The notes: a model not told the origin generated them from the sequence alone. A DNA stretch of 64,000 nucleotides from Klebsormidium nitens (GCA_000708835.1 DF237419.1:1-64000), one strand, 5' to 3'; shown: positions 10,311 to 22,804, counted from the first letter of the stretch. A program made the numbers and translations.

Positions 10311-11310
10311 AGCATCGCAATAGGCAGCGCTGTGGTCCTAATAGTAGTGGCGCGTTAGAACAGTTGGGACTTTAGGAGTTCGTTCGAAGGAAGGCAAAAC
10401 TCTGTTTGCTTTGTTCAACTTGGTCTCCCAGAAAAAATGCACCAGCAACCTTCAGATAGAAAGACTCGTTGAAGATGATACGTACATGCAGGCGGCAGCT
10501 CTAGGCCCGCGCGGGTGGCGTGCGGCCGCGTCTCGCTTGAAGGGTTTAGGCTGAGGGGCGTCCGATCCGGTCCGGTCCGGGTCCGATCAGGGCGGCTGCT
10601 CCAGTGCTCCTTATAAATTTCATCGGACGGTTCAAAGATGGTCTTTCCGCAACGGCAGCTTGATTGCCAGAGTCCGCCAGCAATGCTCTTATCAGTTGGC
10701 ATCGAGTCCGCCTTTGTCAGTAAGAATATCTCTTTGAAGGAATGTAGGTTAAAGAGGGCGTTGGCGGATGCATCCGCAGTGACGTCAAGAGCGACATACA
10801 GGCAAGAGTATCAGGTCGATTGTCGCCAAGAAATGACATCAGCCGGTGACCACGTGGTACCATCTAAGCGACCAAGTACCAGCATTCCCACTCTTAATGT
10901 CGCTGCGATTTTGTCGTATCGCCACGCCCTCTTTAAGTCGGCTGTAGCAGCAGCTACACCATACCTGATAACAGGGGCTGGGTTCTCAGACCCAAAAGGG
11001 CCTCAGAGTCTGCATTATAAGACTCTTACGTTCGGTAACGTCAAAAGGACGTCAAAGGCGTACCTGTGGCGACTCTTGAGGGCAGCAGGCCCTCAGGGGG
11101 ATCTGTGCAGTAAGTGAGGCTCCATATGCAGCTCCACGAACCACAGTCGCTTGGCATGCTTTGCAAAACGAGTCCAGCTCTTAGTATCAAAGTCCGGTGC
11201 TCCTGTGTAGAAGCTTTGCAGCTGCCGCTGTCAATCGTGGCACAAAGAAGAACATCATAGTCAGCCGTTGCTATATCCAAACCTATCTTTTCAGCCCCCG
11301 CTCAGGCGCC
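10311..11310. other. Divergent intergenic region between the F-box gene and the cysteine-rich gene
   Basis: About 1 kb lying between the starts of two divergent genes. Near 10555-10580 the motif TCCGG repeats (GGTCCGGTCCGGGTCCG). An AT-rich TTATAAATTT at about 10610-10620 could act as a TATA element for the minus-strand gene. An open frame of 159 codons (10638-11117, +) resembles no family I know, so I do not call it a gene. Part of this region may be 5' untranslated exons. Confidence 0.45.
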
Positions 11311-12953
11311 ATGGCTCGAGATGAAGTGCAGCGCTTCATTGGAGCAAGGGACTTGACTGTGCTCGAAGGTCGTCCTCTGGTGTTTGAGAAGAACTCTGCT
11401 TTCAAAAGCTACCTGTGCTGCAATGGGCAGATAGCAAATCTGGCTACTTGGTGCATCCCAGCTTGCTTCTGTCCGGTTGGCACATTCTGTCCAGGCCGGT
11501 TGTATGAGCACTTCAGCTTACAGGTACAGCTGCTTCTTGAGCTGATGGTTGTCATCTGTATGTGTGCATTGATTGTTCATGTGGAGCCCCCACGGAAAAT
11601 GAATACCGCTTTAGCAATTGTTTCGTGATGGTTGTGAGATCAAGCTGAATTTGCAGTGCACGGACAACTGCTTTAGCTTCACAACGTGCTCCTATAAAAT
11701 CTGGAGCAGGCAACGTGCACAGAGTACGCAAGACCAGGTTGTTGTGAATGTACAAAGAAAAGCTGAAATGAAAGCAGAGAAAAGAAGTTTGATTTTGCAC
11801 TTCTTACGAAGTTTTTGAGCTCTATTGGATCGTAAATCAGGGTATTCGTGCTTTGACTTGCCATCTTCACTGGCACTCAGTCGGCGCGAATTTTGATTTA
11901 TAACTCGAGCTCCCGGTCCGTATAGAAAAGCTGACAGCTCGTGGGTCGCTTCCATGCAGCTAGGTGCAGACTCCTTGAAGTACTCCACAGCTACCAATGA
12001 CTGCTGCTGTCACATTGCCTACGAGCAGAAGACTGTGCCCTTGGACAAAATCCAGGATGTGGAGCTGCAAACAGATTGCCTGCTCAGCTGTTTCGACTTG
12101 AAAAAGGTATGCATAATCTCTGCTTTACTGAAGTGTCCACCTCAGTAGCTTCGATATACGAGACGGGATGGCATCAGGCATGTATATCTGGAACTGGCTG
12201 CCTGTCCAATTGCACATCCAATGAGCTTGTCAAAAGCTTCTGTGTTTGAAGCGACTTGATCAAAGTTCATAAGATTGCTCACGTATACAGACGGTCATGA
12301 AAGGATGGAAAGGTGCTGCGGTGTGGGCTGCATCTGAAAGTGAGAACATCCTTGCAACATCAGTACCTTGTAGTTGTTCATTGAAAGAGAAGCACGCCAT
12401 CTAAGCTCTCTATCTGGTTCTCTGGCATTCCAAAGCAGAGGTCAATGGACTGAGGCAGCAAGAGACCAGGCTACAAAGAGGTCAGGCTCTCTTCAGCAAG
12501 CAAGGTTCCGTGTGACTGCCCCACAGGCTCGCCTCTGACGTTTACATCTCGATGCAGATCGCCGTCCAGACAGCAGGGCAGGGCGGCCCCGGCGCCGAGG
12601 TCCAGGCGGCTTTCCTGACTGCCCCAGAGGAGGTCCGTGACGCCATCCAGCTGGCAGTCAAGTGCCACCGCGAGGCACCCACTACCGCCCCCCAGCAGCA
12701 AGCCGGCATGCTCCGGGGGCCAGCCGCCGCCAAAAATATGCTGCAGCGGCTGCAGGGTTTGGATCAGCTGGTGAAGCGGGGAGTGCTGACGCATGAGGAA
12801 GCCGGACGGCTTCGGACGCCGGTGCTGGTGGCGGATTCGGACCCCACGCAGCGGCTAGTGGAGGTGGCGGAGCTGGCTGATACGCAGGTCATTTCGCGGG
12901 AGGAGTTCGGGGAAGTCAAAGCCGCGCTGCTGGCGCAGATCATGAGGGCTTAG
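11311..12953 (+). CDS. Cysteine-rich protein with bacterial-PH-like (bPH_2/DUF304-type) region
   Basis: Three exons (11311-11523, 11960-12106, 12558-12953), all in phase 0, give 251 residues. Residues 1-71 are cysteine-rich (AFKSYLCCNGQIAN, then CIPACFCPVGTFCPG). Residues 72-135 read like the core of a bacterial-type PH domain: a CCCHIAYEQ strand, then VPLDKIQDVELQTDC, CLLSCFDLK and IAVQTAGQG. In that family this is the segment in which the PH sheet meets the interface-specifying phrase. A phrase like EEVRDAIQLAVK follows, as in bPH_2 proteins. Residues 150-251 are helical, with a MLQRLQGLDQLVKRGVLTHEEAG phrase (pattern split here at residues around 185-207) that resembles the short SHOCT helix pair. 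The start is the only ATG upstream of the conserved part. I cannot give a cellular role; a membrane-peripheral location is likely. The family call is moderate. Confidence 0.75.
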
Positions 12954-15778
12954 GCCGTGTAGACGAGGGAAGAAAGATTTGATGTTCTTGGTTTGGAAAC
13001 GATGGATAGGTTGTGGTTTTCTTGAGTCCGAGTGATGAAGCTGTCAAGCTCACGGACCTTGAAGGATGCTCCACTAGATTGAGTTTGGGCCAGATATTAA
13101 TCTTGGCCAGGATCTTAGCACATCAAAATCGAGATACGGTGGTCCGAAGTGAGAAAACCATGCAGCCTCGTAGCTTATCATGTAGGATATATTAACGAGA
13201 CAAATGTGCCAAACAGAATTTGAACGGCGTCCTCTATAGCTCTTCTATTTGAGATTTATGTGCGATGCGATGCGACTCGTGTCATTGATCGAAGGCCCGG
13301 TCCTGCCGCGCGCTGTGTTCAGCCAACCTAGATTCTGAACCGCTTGTCGTCACGGCGCAACTCAAAAGCACAGATAATGCATGCAACGCTGACACACTGC
13401 AGATTGCATCGCTTCCTGGAGTCCGTTAATTTGCGGAGCTGCAATGCCTACAGGCAGATTTGATACACTACCAACTTTAGTATGGCCGGGCCTCGCCCGA
13501 TCATCAAGCTCGATCCGCATTGGGCAACGGGCTAACAACTTTTGATTACAATGATCCGTTACCATGGTTTTCTAGCCCGCCGAGGTGAACGGGTTCTACA
13601 GGGCTTTCAAGCGCGCGCTGACCACACTAGGAAAACAATAAGTGAACTTTGGCATGATGACGGATTCCCATTACTGGAAACGAGCCCCGCGGGGTGCCTT
13701 CTGGCAGGGAAAACTGTATCTTTCACTGCCAAAGAAAGAGGATACAAAAGCAGGCGCAGGAGTTCGACAACGACGTGATTAGATAGTCGTACAATATGAA
13801 TGGACAGATCCTTTTTGGCACCACTGCTTGAGCAGTTGACGTCCGTCTTCTGCCGGCATTCTCCCGTCCCAGCTGTTGTAGTGCTGCCATTCATACGAAA
13901 AGAAGGACTATAAGCGACGTCACAGATACGAGCGCAAGATTAGTACTTGCGACCACGAGAAGGAAGTACACATGCAACACGTTGTACACAAGGACGAAGT
14001 CAATCTATGTCCCTGGGACCGACCTTGAGGGACCAAGAAAGAAAGTTCTTCCAGTCAGTCTTAGTTGGACGACTGCCCCTGGTTCAGATGTCATCCTGCT
14101 TCAGCACTAACCATATGAGGTCCTGATCATGCGCCGATTTGCCTGGAGCAAAGAATGAAAGCAATGCAAAGTAAGCATTCTCAGCTTGAACCAAATTAAG
14201 CGTTCTCAAATTGAGCCCAAGAAATATAAGCTCGTTAGCAAATGTGCTTGGTATGGCCCTCACAGGGCCCAAAGAAACGAGGGCGAACTTCACTTACGTC
14301 ATGATGATGCAACGCAGGAGCTGCGGCATGATGTATTACTGTATTATAATGCAATAATGCACCGTCAATTCACCATGAGGCAATTTGACATGCATGGCGT
14401 CGAACACACGGCCTCTTGGTCTTGTTTGATGCAAGCAATACGTTGTTTCGACGTTCTCGCACCTCCCACGACATCCGCTGCTTCCCCAAACGGACGTTTG
14501 ATTTCCGACATTGACTCGAGTCACATGAAGGGCCTAGTACAATCATGATACGGCGTTCTGTAAGGTATACCTATACAAAGCAGCGGCTAATTAACTGCAC
14601 GGCGGCCATGCAGCGCAGCGCACGCGAGCTTGGCATGCAGTTGCAGTCCTCGCGCTAATAGGATTATCGGTATTTGGCCATAGCGTGTGTCCCGGCGATC
14701 ACGGGCGCCATGATGCTAGCTAAAGCTAGTGGATAGGGACATACGAAATGCAACCCGGATGTCTATGTCAGCATGGGCGGTCAAAACTGCATGAGACCAG
14801 GCCGATTCCTAATTAGTCGGTCTGAGCTGTTGAGAGGAGATTCGCGCGCATGGTGGTTGCAACGTGCAAAGCGGAACCGTGACTTCGTGCAGCTGTACTA
14901 TACTCAATTATGATGGCGTTACGTCTCAACAAATGAGCTCATGCAAAGTCAAGAAACCAAGACGCCATGAACAATGTTCCTTCCTCACAGGCTTCGAATG
15001 CAGTTGCAAAGCCATCATGCTTCGATCGAGCCTGCATATTTTCGTAAGCAGCAACCGACATACTTTCCTGGCGCAACATACCCTTGACCAATTTCGATGA
15101 GATAGGAGGGTAATTGCACCCATTCATGCAATTTGCGCTGAACATGACAACAGTTGTCCGCCAGAATTAGGACCCCAACAGTAGGACCTTTGCGTTTACA
15201 GTCCGTGCTTATGAAAGGAATAAGGCACCAGGCAGTTCGGATTCCGACATTGTGTATACAGGCTATGGCACAGTCCAAGCAAGCCGACGCAGACAACGTC
15301 TGACAAACACCTGGGACTGCTGCCAAAACATAGTCAAGACTCTCAAAGGAGCTGCGCTTGAGACAAAGTTCCCGTACCAGCAGTTCCCATAAATATGCTT
15401 GCTCTACTTAGTCGGGTGACAAAGGGAGACCTGCCTGTCCTACGAGTTTATCTATGCCAAAACGGAAGAGGCCAGGATCTCGAAAGGATCCTACAAATTC
15501 TGTACGACCCCTTCAGAATTTTTTATTCCAACTACTGTTCCAGCCAATTGCCACAGGAGAGTATGACATCTACCTAGAGAGACCTATGCAATGTCCGTCT
15601 GTACTAAACAAGGCTTGATTTTGGCGTTCGCCTGGCAGTAGTCATTTGCAGGAGAACCTTATTGCTTCTCGACCTTCGAGACTGGTGAAATCGTTCCAAA
15701 AGAAAGTCGAAATGTGCCGCTCGTGTTGATAGAATAGTTGCCCCCGTAAGGAGGCCTGCAAGCAACAAACTGAAAACG
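12954..15778. other. Long intergenic region between two convergent genes
   Basis: About 2.8 kb between the 3' ends of the cysteine-rich gene and TROL. The longest open frames are 95-120 codons (for example 14186-14548, + and 15015-15326, -). They carry no motif I recognise and no splice-linked partners. A short GCGAT repeat lies at about 13262-13274. No tRNA, transposase or terminal inverted repeats seen. Confidence 0.5.
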
Positions 15779-16799
15779 TTAGGGATGGAAGGTCGGGCCA
15801 ACAACAAAAGGCTCGCTAAAAACAAATGTGTATCATCGAAAATGCAAAGATCGGCAGTTCTTGAAAGCAATAGCACAAGAACCAACCATTATCAGACCAT
15901 AAGTGCAACGGGTTGAGATCCACGTGATGCTGCACGCAAGAACAACTCAGGACTTGGCAAGCATGGTGCACCCCTGTCGTTATCAATCTGCAACTTCAAC
16001 TCCATGCTTCTTTAACTTGTGTACTTATAAACAAGCCGGATGGTGAAGCAGGCCTCAAAAGGGTGTCAAAAACGACCAGAGATGCAGCTTACGTGTCCCA
16101 GTCGCCAGCCCCGTTAGTGACCACGAATTGGAGTGACGAGGCCGGTACGCGAATGACCTGTAAAAGAGATGGCACTAAGAGCACTAAACATACAGAAACC
16201 AATTTCTGCCGCTCTTGAACGTCAAGGACCGGCTGAATATTACTTGGTGCAAGCAGAAGGTAAAACCATGCACGTTTCTCTAGCTCGCAGATCCGTCCTA
16301 CGAGGCCCGGCTTTCATTTGAAAGGACCTTCTTCGACGGTACCCTCTTTAGCCATCGAAAAATCTGTTGAGATCGCCCGGCTCGAAGCACCAAGCCCATC
16401 ATGACCAGAGTTCGCGAACTAAAGGAATGAATGTACGAGCTCGGCTTTGCGGAGACGGAGCTCGCCGTGGTTTCCTCCGCTCATCTTTTCAGTCATTGCG
16501 GATGCAAATGTTCTGTCCTTTGAAGTCATGCAACCACTCAACAAGGAAAATTCCTTTCGGATTGATCCGATGACCAACATCGATGGCACAACGGAGCAGG
16601 AGTCCCCCACCTTGCTGTCCTGTTCGGCGTCAAAGCCAAACTGCACCCCGGGCAGTTCCGTCCAACTCCCGCCATCGGCCGCGAAGTGCAGGAAGGCCTT
16701 GTCCCAGCCGCTGTCGTACAGGAGCGTGATGACCCCGGCCTCAGGCGCCGTTTCCTCCGTGCCCGGAGCGAGGGCCTGGTTGATCGCGCGCTCCGCTTC
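15779..16799 (-). other. CBM25-type starch-binding module exons (last three exons of the TROL model)
   Basis: Exon 16799-16611 reads GVITLLYDSGWDKAFLHFAA, then DGGSWTELPGVQF, the usual first half of a CBM25 domain (tandem Tyr/Trp and GG.W). Exon 16157-16093 gives VPASSLQFVVTNGAGDWD, the usual second half, and the short exon 15815-15779 gives EPFVVGPTFHP and a TAA. CBM25 binds alpha-glucans such as starch. The first exon joins the TROL acidic exon in phase 0 after an intron of about 390 bases, and it has no in-frame ATG of its own. Against this, a TATAAAA-like motif lies just upstream on the minus strand (about 16838-16846), so a separate small gene with a missing first exon cannot be excluded. 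Confidence 0.6.
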
Positions 16800-19700
16800 C
16801 TGTATGGAGAGAGACGATGTGGATCCACAGAGCTGCTTTTATATGACTTCCGGGGGCCATCGGTGAAAGATCAAGGAAGTAAAAGAACACGTCGGCCCTT
16901 GAGACAAGGTCTAGGCCCTACTTAAGGACAGAGACAAGAAGAGCAAGACGCTTGAGCTGAAATACTTGACACCTGAAAGTCGCACCTCGTTCCTCGAACA
17001 ACATCACACTGCGCATTGCCAACCGACTATCCCATCATGGACAAACGCGAGAACTCGCAACATCTCACATCGTTGTCGTATCGTGCATCAGTGAAAGGCA
17101 AACGAGAAAAGGAGATACAAACCATGCGCACAAACTGCGCGGATGCGAACACAAACGATGATTCAAAGGTACATCGGAATCAAATACCCACCGTAACTTT
17201 GGTCTGGTCCTCTTCGGCAGTGCCCTCCTCTTCCTGTTCTTCACCCCTCTCTTCTCCCTCGGTCGCTTCCATCTCTGTTCCTTCCGGTACTTCCTCATCC
17301 GTTTCTTCTGGCGCCCTCTCAGTCTCCGTCTCGTCTGCCCCCTCCGTCTCTTCATTGACTGTCTCTGCGGCACCAGTGACCGGCTCCGCCGCCTCCCTAA
17401 CCGACTCCTGTGCAGCCTCTGCGGGGCCGCTAACCGCCTCACTAACCACGTCCTTGGCCCCACTAACCACATCCCCAGCTTCCTTCGCTTTCTCCTCAAC
17501 CTCCTCTTTGACTGTGTCTGCAGAGTCTTTGACTGCCTCGCTGGCCGCCTCTGCAGTCCCACTAACCACCTCACTAACCGGCTTGCTAACCTCCTCGGTT
17601 TCCTCATCTGCTATTCGTCCAAACACAGACGTGTCAGAGCTCGAGGCGTCCTCTTCAGCCGAGTCGTCCTCCCCTTCAGCGGTGTCAAACTTCTCGGCTG
17701 CAGAGGCAGCCAACTCCTGTGCGCCTGACTTAACACCATGTGCCGCCGACTTGACTCCCTCTACGGCCTCGCTGGTAGCCTCCTTCACTCCTTCCAAACC
17801 CTCTCCGGCCGCTTCTTTGACGGACTCGAGAACAGCCTCGGGACTCTCTGCACCAGGCTGCTCAACCTTAACTTCCTCCTTAACCTCGTCCTCGACCTCG
17901 TGCTTCACCCCCTCCTCGCTAACCTCATCCTCGACAGCCTTCTCAGCCTTGACTTCGTCCTTAACCTCACCCTTAACCTCCTCCCTACCCTCCTCTTCAG
18001 CATTCTCCTCCGACAGCGCTTCCTCTGCCGCCTCGTTCATTTCCTCGAGCCCTTCGGCAACAGCGCTCACTTCTTCAATCTTCTCAGGAACTTCCTCAGC
18101 CCTTGCCTCCAGATCCTCGCTCTCCGCATCCTCTGCCTCAGGCCCTTCAGCGGCAGCACTAGGCACCTCTGCACAGTCCTCGATGTTTGCATCTGGAATA
18201 GCCGCTTCAGCCGCCTCTAGTTCCTTCTTGACTTCCGCGCTTACAGTTGGCTCCTCTGGGATGCTCTCAGCTTTCACCTCCGAGACTGGCTCCGTCAAAG
18301 TGCTCTCCGCCGCAACTGGCTCCTCTCGGATGCTCTCCTCATTCTCATCTGGAATTGGCTCCTCAGCAGCGCTCTCAGTCTTCTCTTCTGCCACTGGAGC
18401 AGCCTCGTCTTCCCCCTCGGAAACCTGTGCTTCTGCCTGCTCCTCACTTTCTCGGCTGCTCTTCGTTGCATCTTCGGCAGCATCCTGGACTTCTGACTTC
18501 GTGCTCCCTGCCTCTGCAACCACTCCAACAATCTCTTCTTCCTCATTTACAAAGTCAGGGACATTTGCATCCGGAATCACCTCCTCCGTCGCCTCTGGAA
18601 GCAACTCCGCGTCTGCTTCTGAGCTGGCTGCAGCTTTGTCCGCTGCTTCAGAAGGAATCTGGACAGGACTTGCCGCTGCGGCCTCAGCCTCGGCAGTCGC
18701 CTCGGTCTTGGGGACGAGGGTAGTGCTCAGTCCCTGAAGAAGACGAAGAACAATATGAGCACAGAGACGTTTGCAAAAAGAAAGAATTAAGCATGCTTTA
18801 AAAAAGCTGAGCATGATACTAAACAATCAACCATACCTCACTGCTGCTTACAACACAGTTCATGCCATGCGATTGGAAACCTCAGCATCATAGCCTGCGC
18901 CTGCATGCAAACTCACTAAAATCTCAATCTTCCATTCCGAGGGCCCTTCCAGCCCTGTTTCAGAAGGCCCAACGGTGGACGGGTGAAACCCTCACCGACC
19001 ACTCCCTCAAAAGCTCTTGCGGTGCCACCTTTGTATCCAGGAAGTTCTGGACTTGCTTGATGGTCTCTTTCCGATCCTTGGCAAACAGCAGCTTCTTCAC
19101 AAATACTTGAACCGCGGCTGCAGACCCCAGCAGCTGTAGCGCTGTCTCTGCCTGCAGAGTGAAAGGTTGTTGGCTTCCTTGCTTTGACGAAAAAGTCCAT
19201 GTCTGCAGAGCAATGGTCTGTTGATCCTTGGCTGGCTGCAAGGTATGTCCCAAAATTATAAGGCATGTTCATTTTCAAGAAGTCAGCAGCGACAGTTCGA
19301 ATCGGACAGACTTCCCACATGCATATTCCAGAAAAAGGTTTCATATGAAGGCCACCCTTGCGTCCAGATAATGTCGGTGCAGCTCTGAAAACTCAGCATC
19401 CAAATCCAATTGTAACCCCAGGGCGGCATTTTAACAAAGGGAGAGCGTTAGCGCAAGGTAATCTTACTGGGGGCAAAACGAAAGCATGATGATACTGGAT
19501 AGAATTAATTCCCGAGTGTGATGAGAACATCTTGCACTCAAGACTTGACGTATTGCAAGTGCAGGAGAACTGACCTCTGTGAAGAGGATGAGCGATACAC
19601 CAGCAGCGGCTGCGACTCCAAGTGTGGCTGGCAACACCTGCTTGTTGTCCTGCAATTCCTGCAGATCAGAGGCGAGGTCCTTGAAGGAAGGCTCCGTAAC

Positions 19701-22700
19701 ATCACCAACCCCCCAGCCTCTGACCTTTAAGCCCCTCGCTGGAACAGCAACCTTCAAACCTTTGCATATACTTTGTGTGGAGATGCAGGTAGAAATCCAA
19801 CCAGATCCTACAGACGATCTAAACACGGACTAGAGCATGGGGGAGGTGCTTGAAGCGGACTTCCATAGGGTGACTGGTAAATAAGCGGCCTAATTCTTCA
19901 CAATCCTTTACAACAATCTGGTAAAGCAAGACAGCTATGATGAATGGAGCCTAAAGACAAACTATCTAGGTAGCTGTACCAAGCAGACTGTACAAAGAGA
20001 ACATCAGCAAGGCCGATGGAACCACAGTAACTTGTCAACGTTTGTTCTTGAAAAGGAGAACAAACCAGAGGACAGGGTTGTATTGTCTTCAGAAGGAGTG
20101 GATGTTGCCAGACAATCCTACAACAGCGTTTACAATGCCCTGTAGGGGCGACATTGTACACAGCGAATCGCACAATGTGTGCAGCAAGCAGCGTCTTCAG
20201 TCGGCTTCCTTCAATCACCTTGAGAGGCCTCCTAAACTGCGCGCTAATTTCACCACGACCATACCTTATGCACCGGGCATCTGCTATGGTTACTACTTGA
20301 CACATGTTGCGTCGCTACGACTACAGCCTCAGTGGCATCCTCCCTCTACTCTATGGTGTGTTCCTATCTGTGTCTAGTGAGCTTGGGACCACCCTTGTCA
20401 GCAGACGGCTTCTCAAGAATCAGTCTGCAAGCAATTGGACTTGTGTAAGTAGTCGGAGCTTTTCTGAAGTAACTTAAATGACTTCGGCATTCTATTTTGC
20501 GACCAGTGGTTGGGGATTTTCCAACCCCTGACCACTCTGGTGGGGCTCGAGGGCTTGCAAACATTGAAAGACAGCAACAGGAAGTTGTTTGAACGCGACT
20601 CTCTTAAGAAGCGGACGCTTCAGAATAAGGGACAAGGAACCAGCTTTACTCCAGAAAGAGGGGGTGAAAATGCAGAATACGCACCTGAATCGTGCTTGTG
20701 ACAGCGTCCTTGATCTCGCCCAGATCTAGAGTGAACGTCTGTGGGGTTCTCCAAGGAAGCTGGCTCTCCTGAAGGCAGCAATGTTAAAAGTCTATGAATA
20801 AAAGTGCGGGGCAAACTTTCGACGAGCACGCGAAAACTCTGCAAATAACAAGGCACCTGCAGACTTCTTCCAATTCAAGGGTCGACCTGGCACAAGAAGC
20901 AACTGCATTTACGGCTCAAATGGTCAGCATTGTGCAATTTCAACCTTTATTTCTCTGTCCTGTAACAGACCGCACCACGCAGGAGGTGCCTGGCTTCAGA
21001 AGATGTTGCGAAGGTGCTGACTGGTGACACAGAGATAAATCAGTGGTTTGGTTGAAGAGCATTGCTGGAACCACCAAAGAGAAGGCAAAAAAACGGCTAT
21101 CTCAAATGGAGTAGCCGGAAGACGGCTATCTCAACTTGAGTAGCCCGAGGACGTGCCAAGGGTTTTGGAACAAAATGTCCCGAGCTCCTCTTAAAACTCA
21201 CCCTCCACCCTTGCGGCCCTTGCGCTCCTCCGTTCACGACAAACACGCGGCTGTAGCCTTCCTTAGAGAGGATCTTTGCTGCCTGGGCGGCTGACGAGCC
21301 CGCGCTGCAGGAACAATTGTAACATTAGCAAGAGAAAACTTTGGAGATATGCAAAAAAGCTATTGCACCAAGTTCGGCGTATTGACCTTTTCTTAAAACC
21401 TCAAAAGGTCAAGGACTCAACCACAATCAGCTGATCGAGAAATCTATGCGAATAGCTTCAAGCCTGCAAAGAAAACAGACTATGCATCATCTGAAAAACA
21501 AGAGGGCGCTTTGAGGAGAAAGAATGCCGCTAAGGATGCGTAATGCCATGGTTTGATTGCCTGCTGCCATGAAGCCAAAGAACTAAATTACACCATTACC
21601 AAGAGCAGATAAAGGCACCGTAAAAGGTCTTGTGGGCTTCTTGAGTAGCATGTTTTCACGTTTGAAGCACTTCACTGTAGCAGTTCACTACCCTGAACCC
21701 GTAAGCTCACTCAACATTAGGATTTCAGCGGAACCAGAGCAAATGTGCTTTACAAACCCTGTCAATGCTGCAGTTCAGTGGCTGCATTCCAAAATAGATA
21801 TCGGCAGATACCAAAAGCCGCCAACAGCAAACCAGCACCCACATTCCGATTTACCTGTCCAGAAGCACAATAAGGGCGCCCTGGTCCAACGCCCTGCCCT
21901 TTACCGCTGTCCGCAGCTCTTCCTCAGCCCCCAGTCCCGCATCAGACTCCATAGCAACCGACAACACCTTCCGACCAAGCTTCGGGCTCCCCTCCTTAGC
22001 ATTCTCATCCTTGCTCCTGATATCTACGAGGACCGCTCCGTCCTCTTTATTCAACCTCGCAAAGGCCTCGCTGGCACTCAAGTTCCCAGCATACCCCTTA
22101 TTCATGCTCAAAAACAGAAGGATAGGGATGGAAACTGCCGCAACCCCTACGGCGACATACAGTGGGTTTGCGCTGAGGGCATTCCCAATGTCCCCCGCTT
22201 GGGCCTTCCACTCGTCTAAAGACTTGTACCCGTCGATGAGCTCCTGGTCCCAGTAGTCCAGGGCCCACTTCACATCGGGGTTGTCCGCCCGCAGTTTGCT
22301 TAACCACGTCCCCGACTGGATGTCTGCCAGCTGCGCGCCCCAGTCGTCCAGAGACTTGTAACCGTCCTCCAACTCCTTATCCCAGTAATCGAACGCCCAC
22401 TTGATGGTGGGGTTGCCCTGTCTCAGGTTTGCAAGCTGTGCCTTCCATTCATCAAGGGACTTGTACCCGTCCTCCAGCTCCATATCCCAGTAATCGAGGG
22501 CCCACTTCACATCTTTGTTGTTTTCCCTCAAGTCTCCGAGGAATGTACCCAAGGGCAGCGTGGGGATCGCCTGTAAACTCTCAAAACCCTTAAAACCTGC
22601 GGCGGAGCACCTCACGCCAGCCCGCCTCCTGGTCGACTTCCACGAACCCAACCCTTCAGAGGCGCCCAAGCCTACGACCGAATCGTGAGGAACTATCCTC

Positions 22701-22804
22701 TGCGCAGAACATGGCAGTTGCTGGGCTTCTGTAATTCTCCCCCTTGAAAAGGAGGAAGGTACAGCTAGCCCAGAGACCAGCCGCTGAGCACTGGCGGCCG
22801 CCAT
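15779..22804 (-). CDS. TROL: Thylakoid rhodanese-like protein (TROL) with acidic extension and C-terminal CBM25-type domain
   Basis: Nine exons on the minus strand, 5' to 3': 22804-21855, 21304-21202, 20768-20685, 19679-19575, 19151-18996, 18733-17192, 16799-16611, 16157-16093, 15815-15779; 1076 residues, all phases consistent. TROL tethers ferredoxin-NADP reductase to the thylakoid in plants (family knowledge). Residues 1-70 look like a chloroplast transit peptide. Residues 94-202 hold three copies of WAxDYWDxELxDGYKSLD. Membrane segment 1 is about 213-233. A rhodanese domain follows; its active-site loop reads LLDSAG, Asp instead of Cys, as in inactive TROL rhodaneses. Segment 2 (LGVAAAAGVSLILF) leads into LLGSAAAVQVFVKKLLFAKD. 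Exon 6 adds 514 acidic, LEA-like residues. The last three exons encode a CBM25-like domain (LLYDSGWDKAFLHF, LQFVVTNGAGDWD). No SP-rich FNR-binding tail is visible. An upstream in-frame ATG at 22837 is possible. First five exons are certain; the fusion is less so. Confidence 0.85.
21093..21150. repeat. 29-bp tandem duplication in TROL intron 2
   Basis: Two head-to-tail units that both start ACGGCTATCTCAA and share GAGTAGCC near their ends, with a few differences between them. It lies about 50 bases beyond the donor site of exon 2 (21202). Confidence 0.8.

Noticed and set aside
10638-11117. A 159-codon open frame between two divergent genes
   Set aside because: No recognisable domain and no splice links; more likely promoter or leader sequence.
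16838-16846. TATAAAA-like box upstream of the CBM25 exon on the minus strand
   Set aside because: It would suggest a separate gene, but no in-frame ATG follows before the CBM25 sequence. It is kept only as the main alternative to the TROL fusion.
17016-18737. A 573-codon Ser/Ala-rich open frame on the plus strand
   Set aside because: It is the mirror of the acidic TROL exon on the minus strand, and its Ser, Ala and Leu bias follows from reverse-reading Glu/Ala codons. It has no spliced partners or domain.
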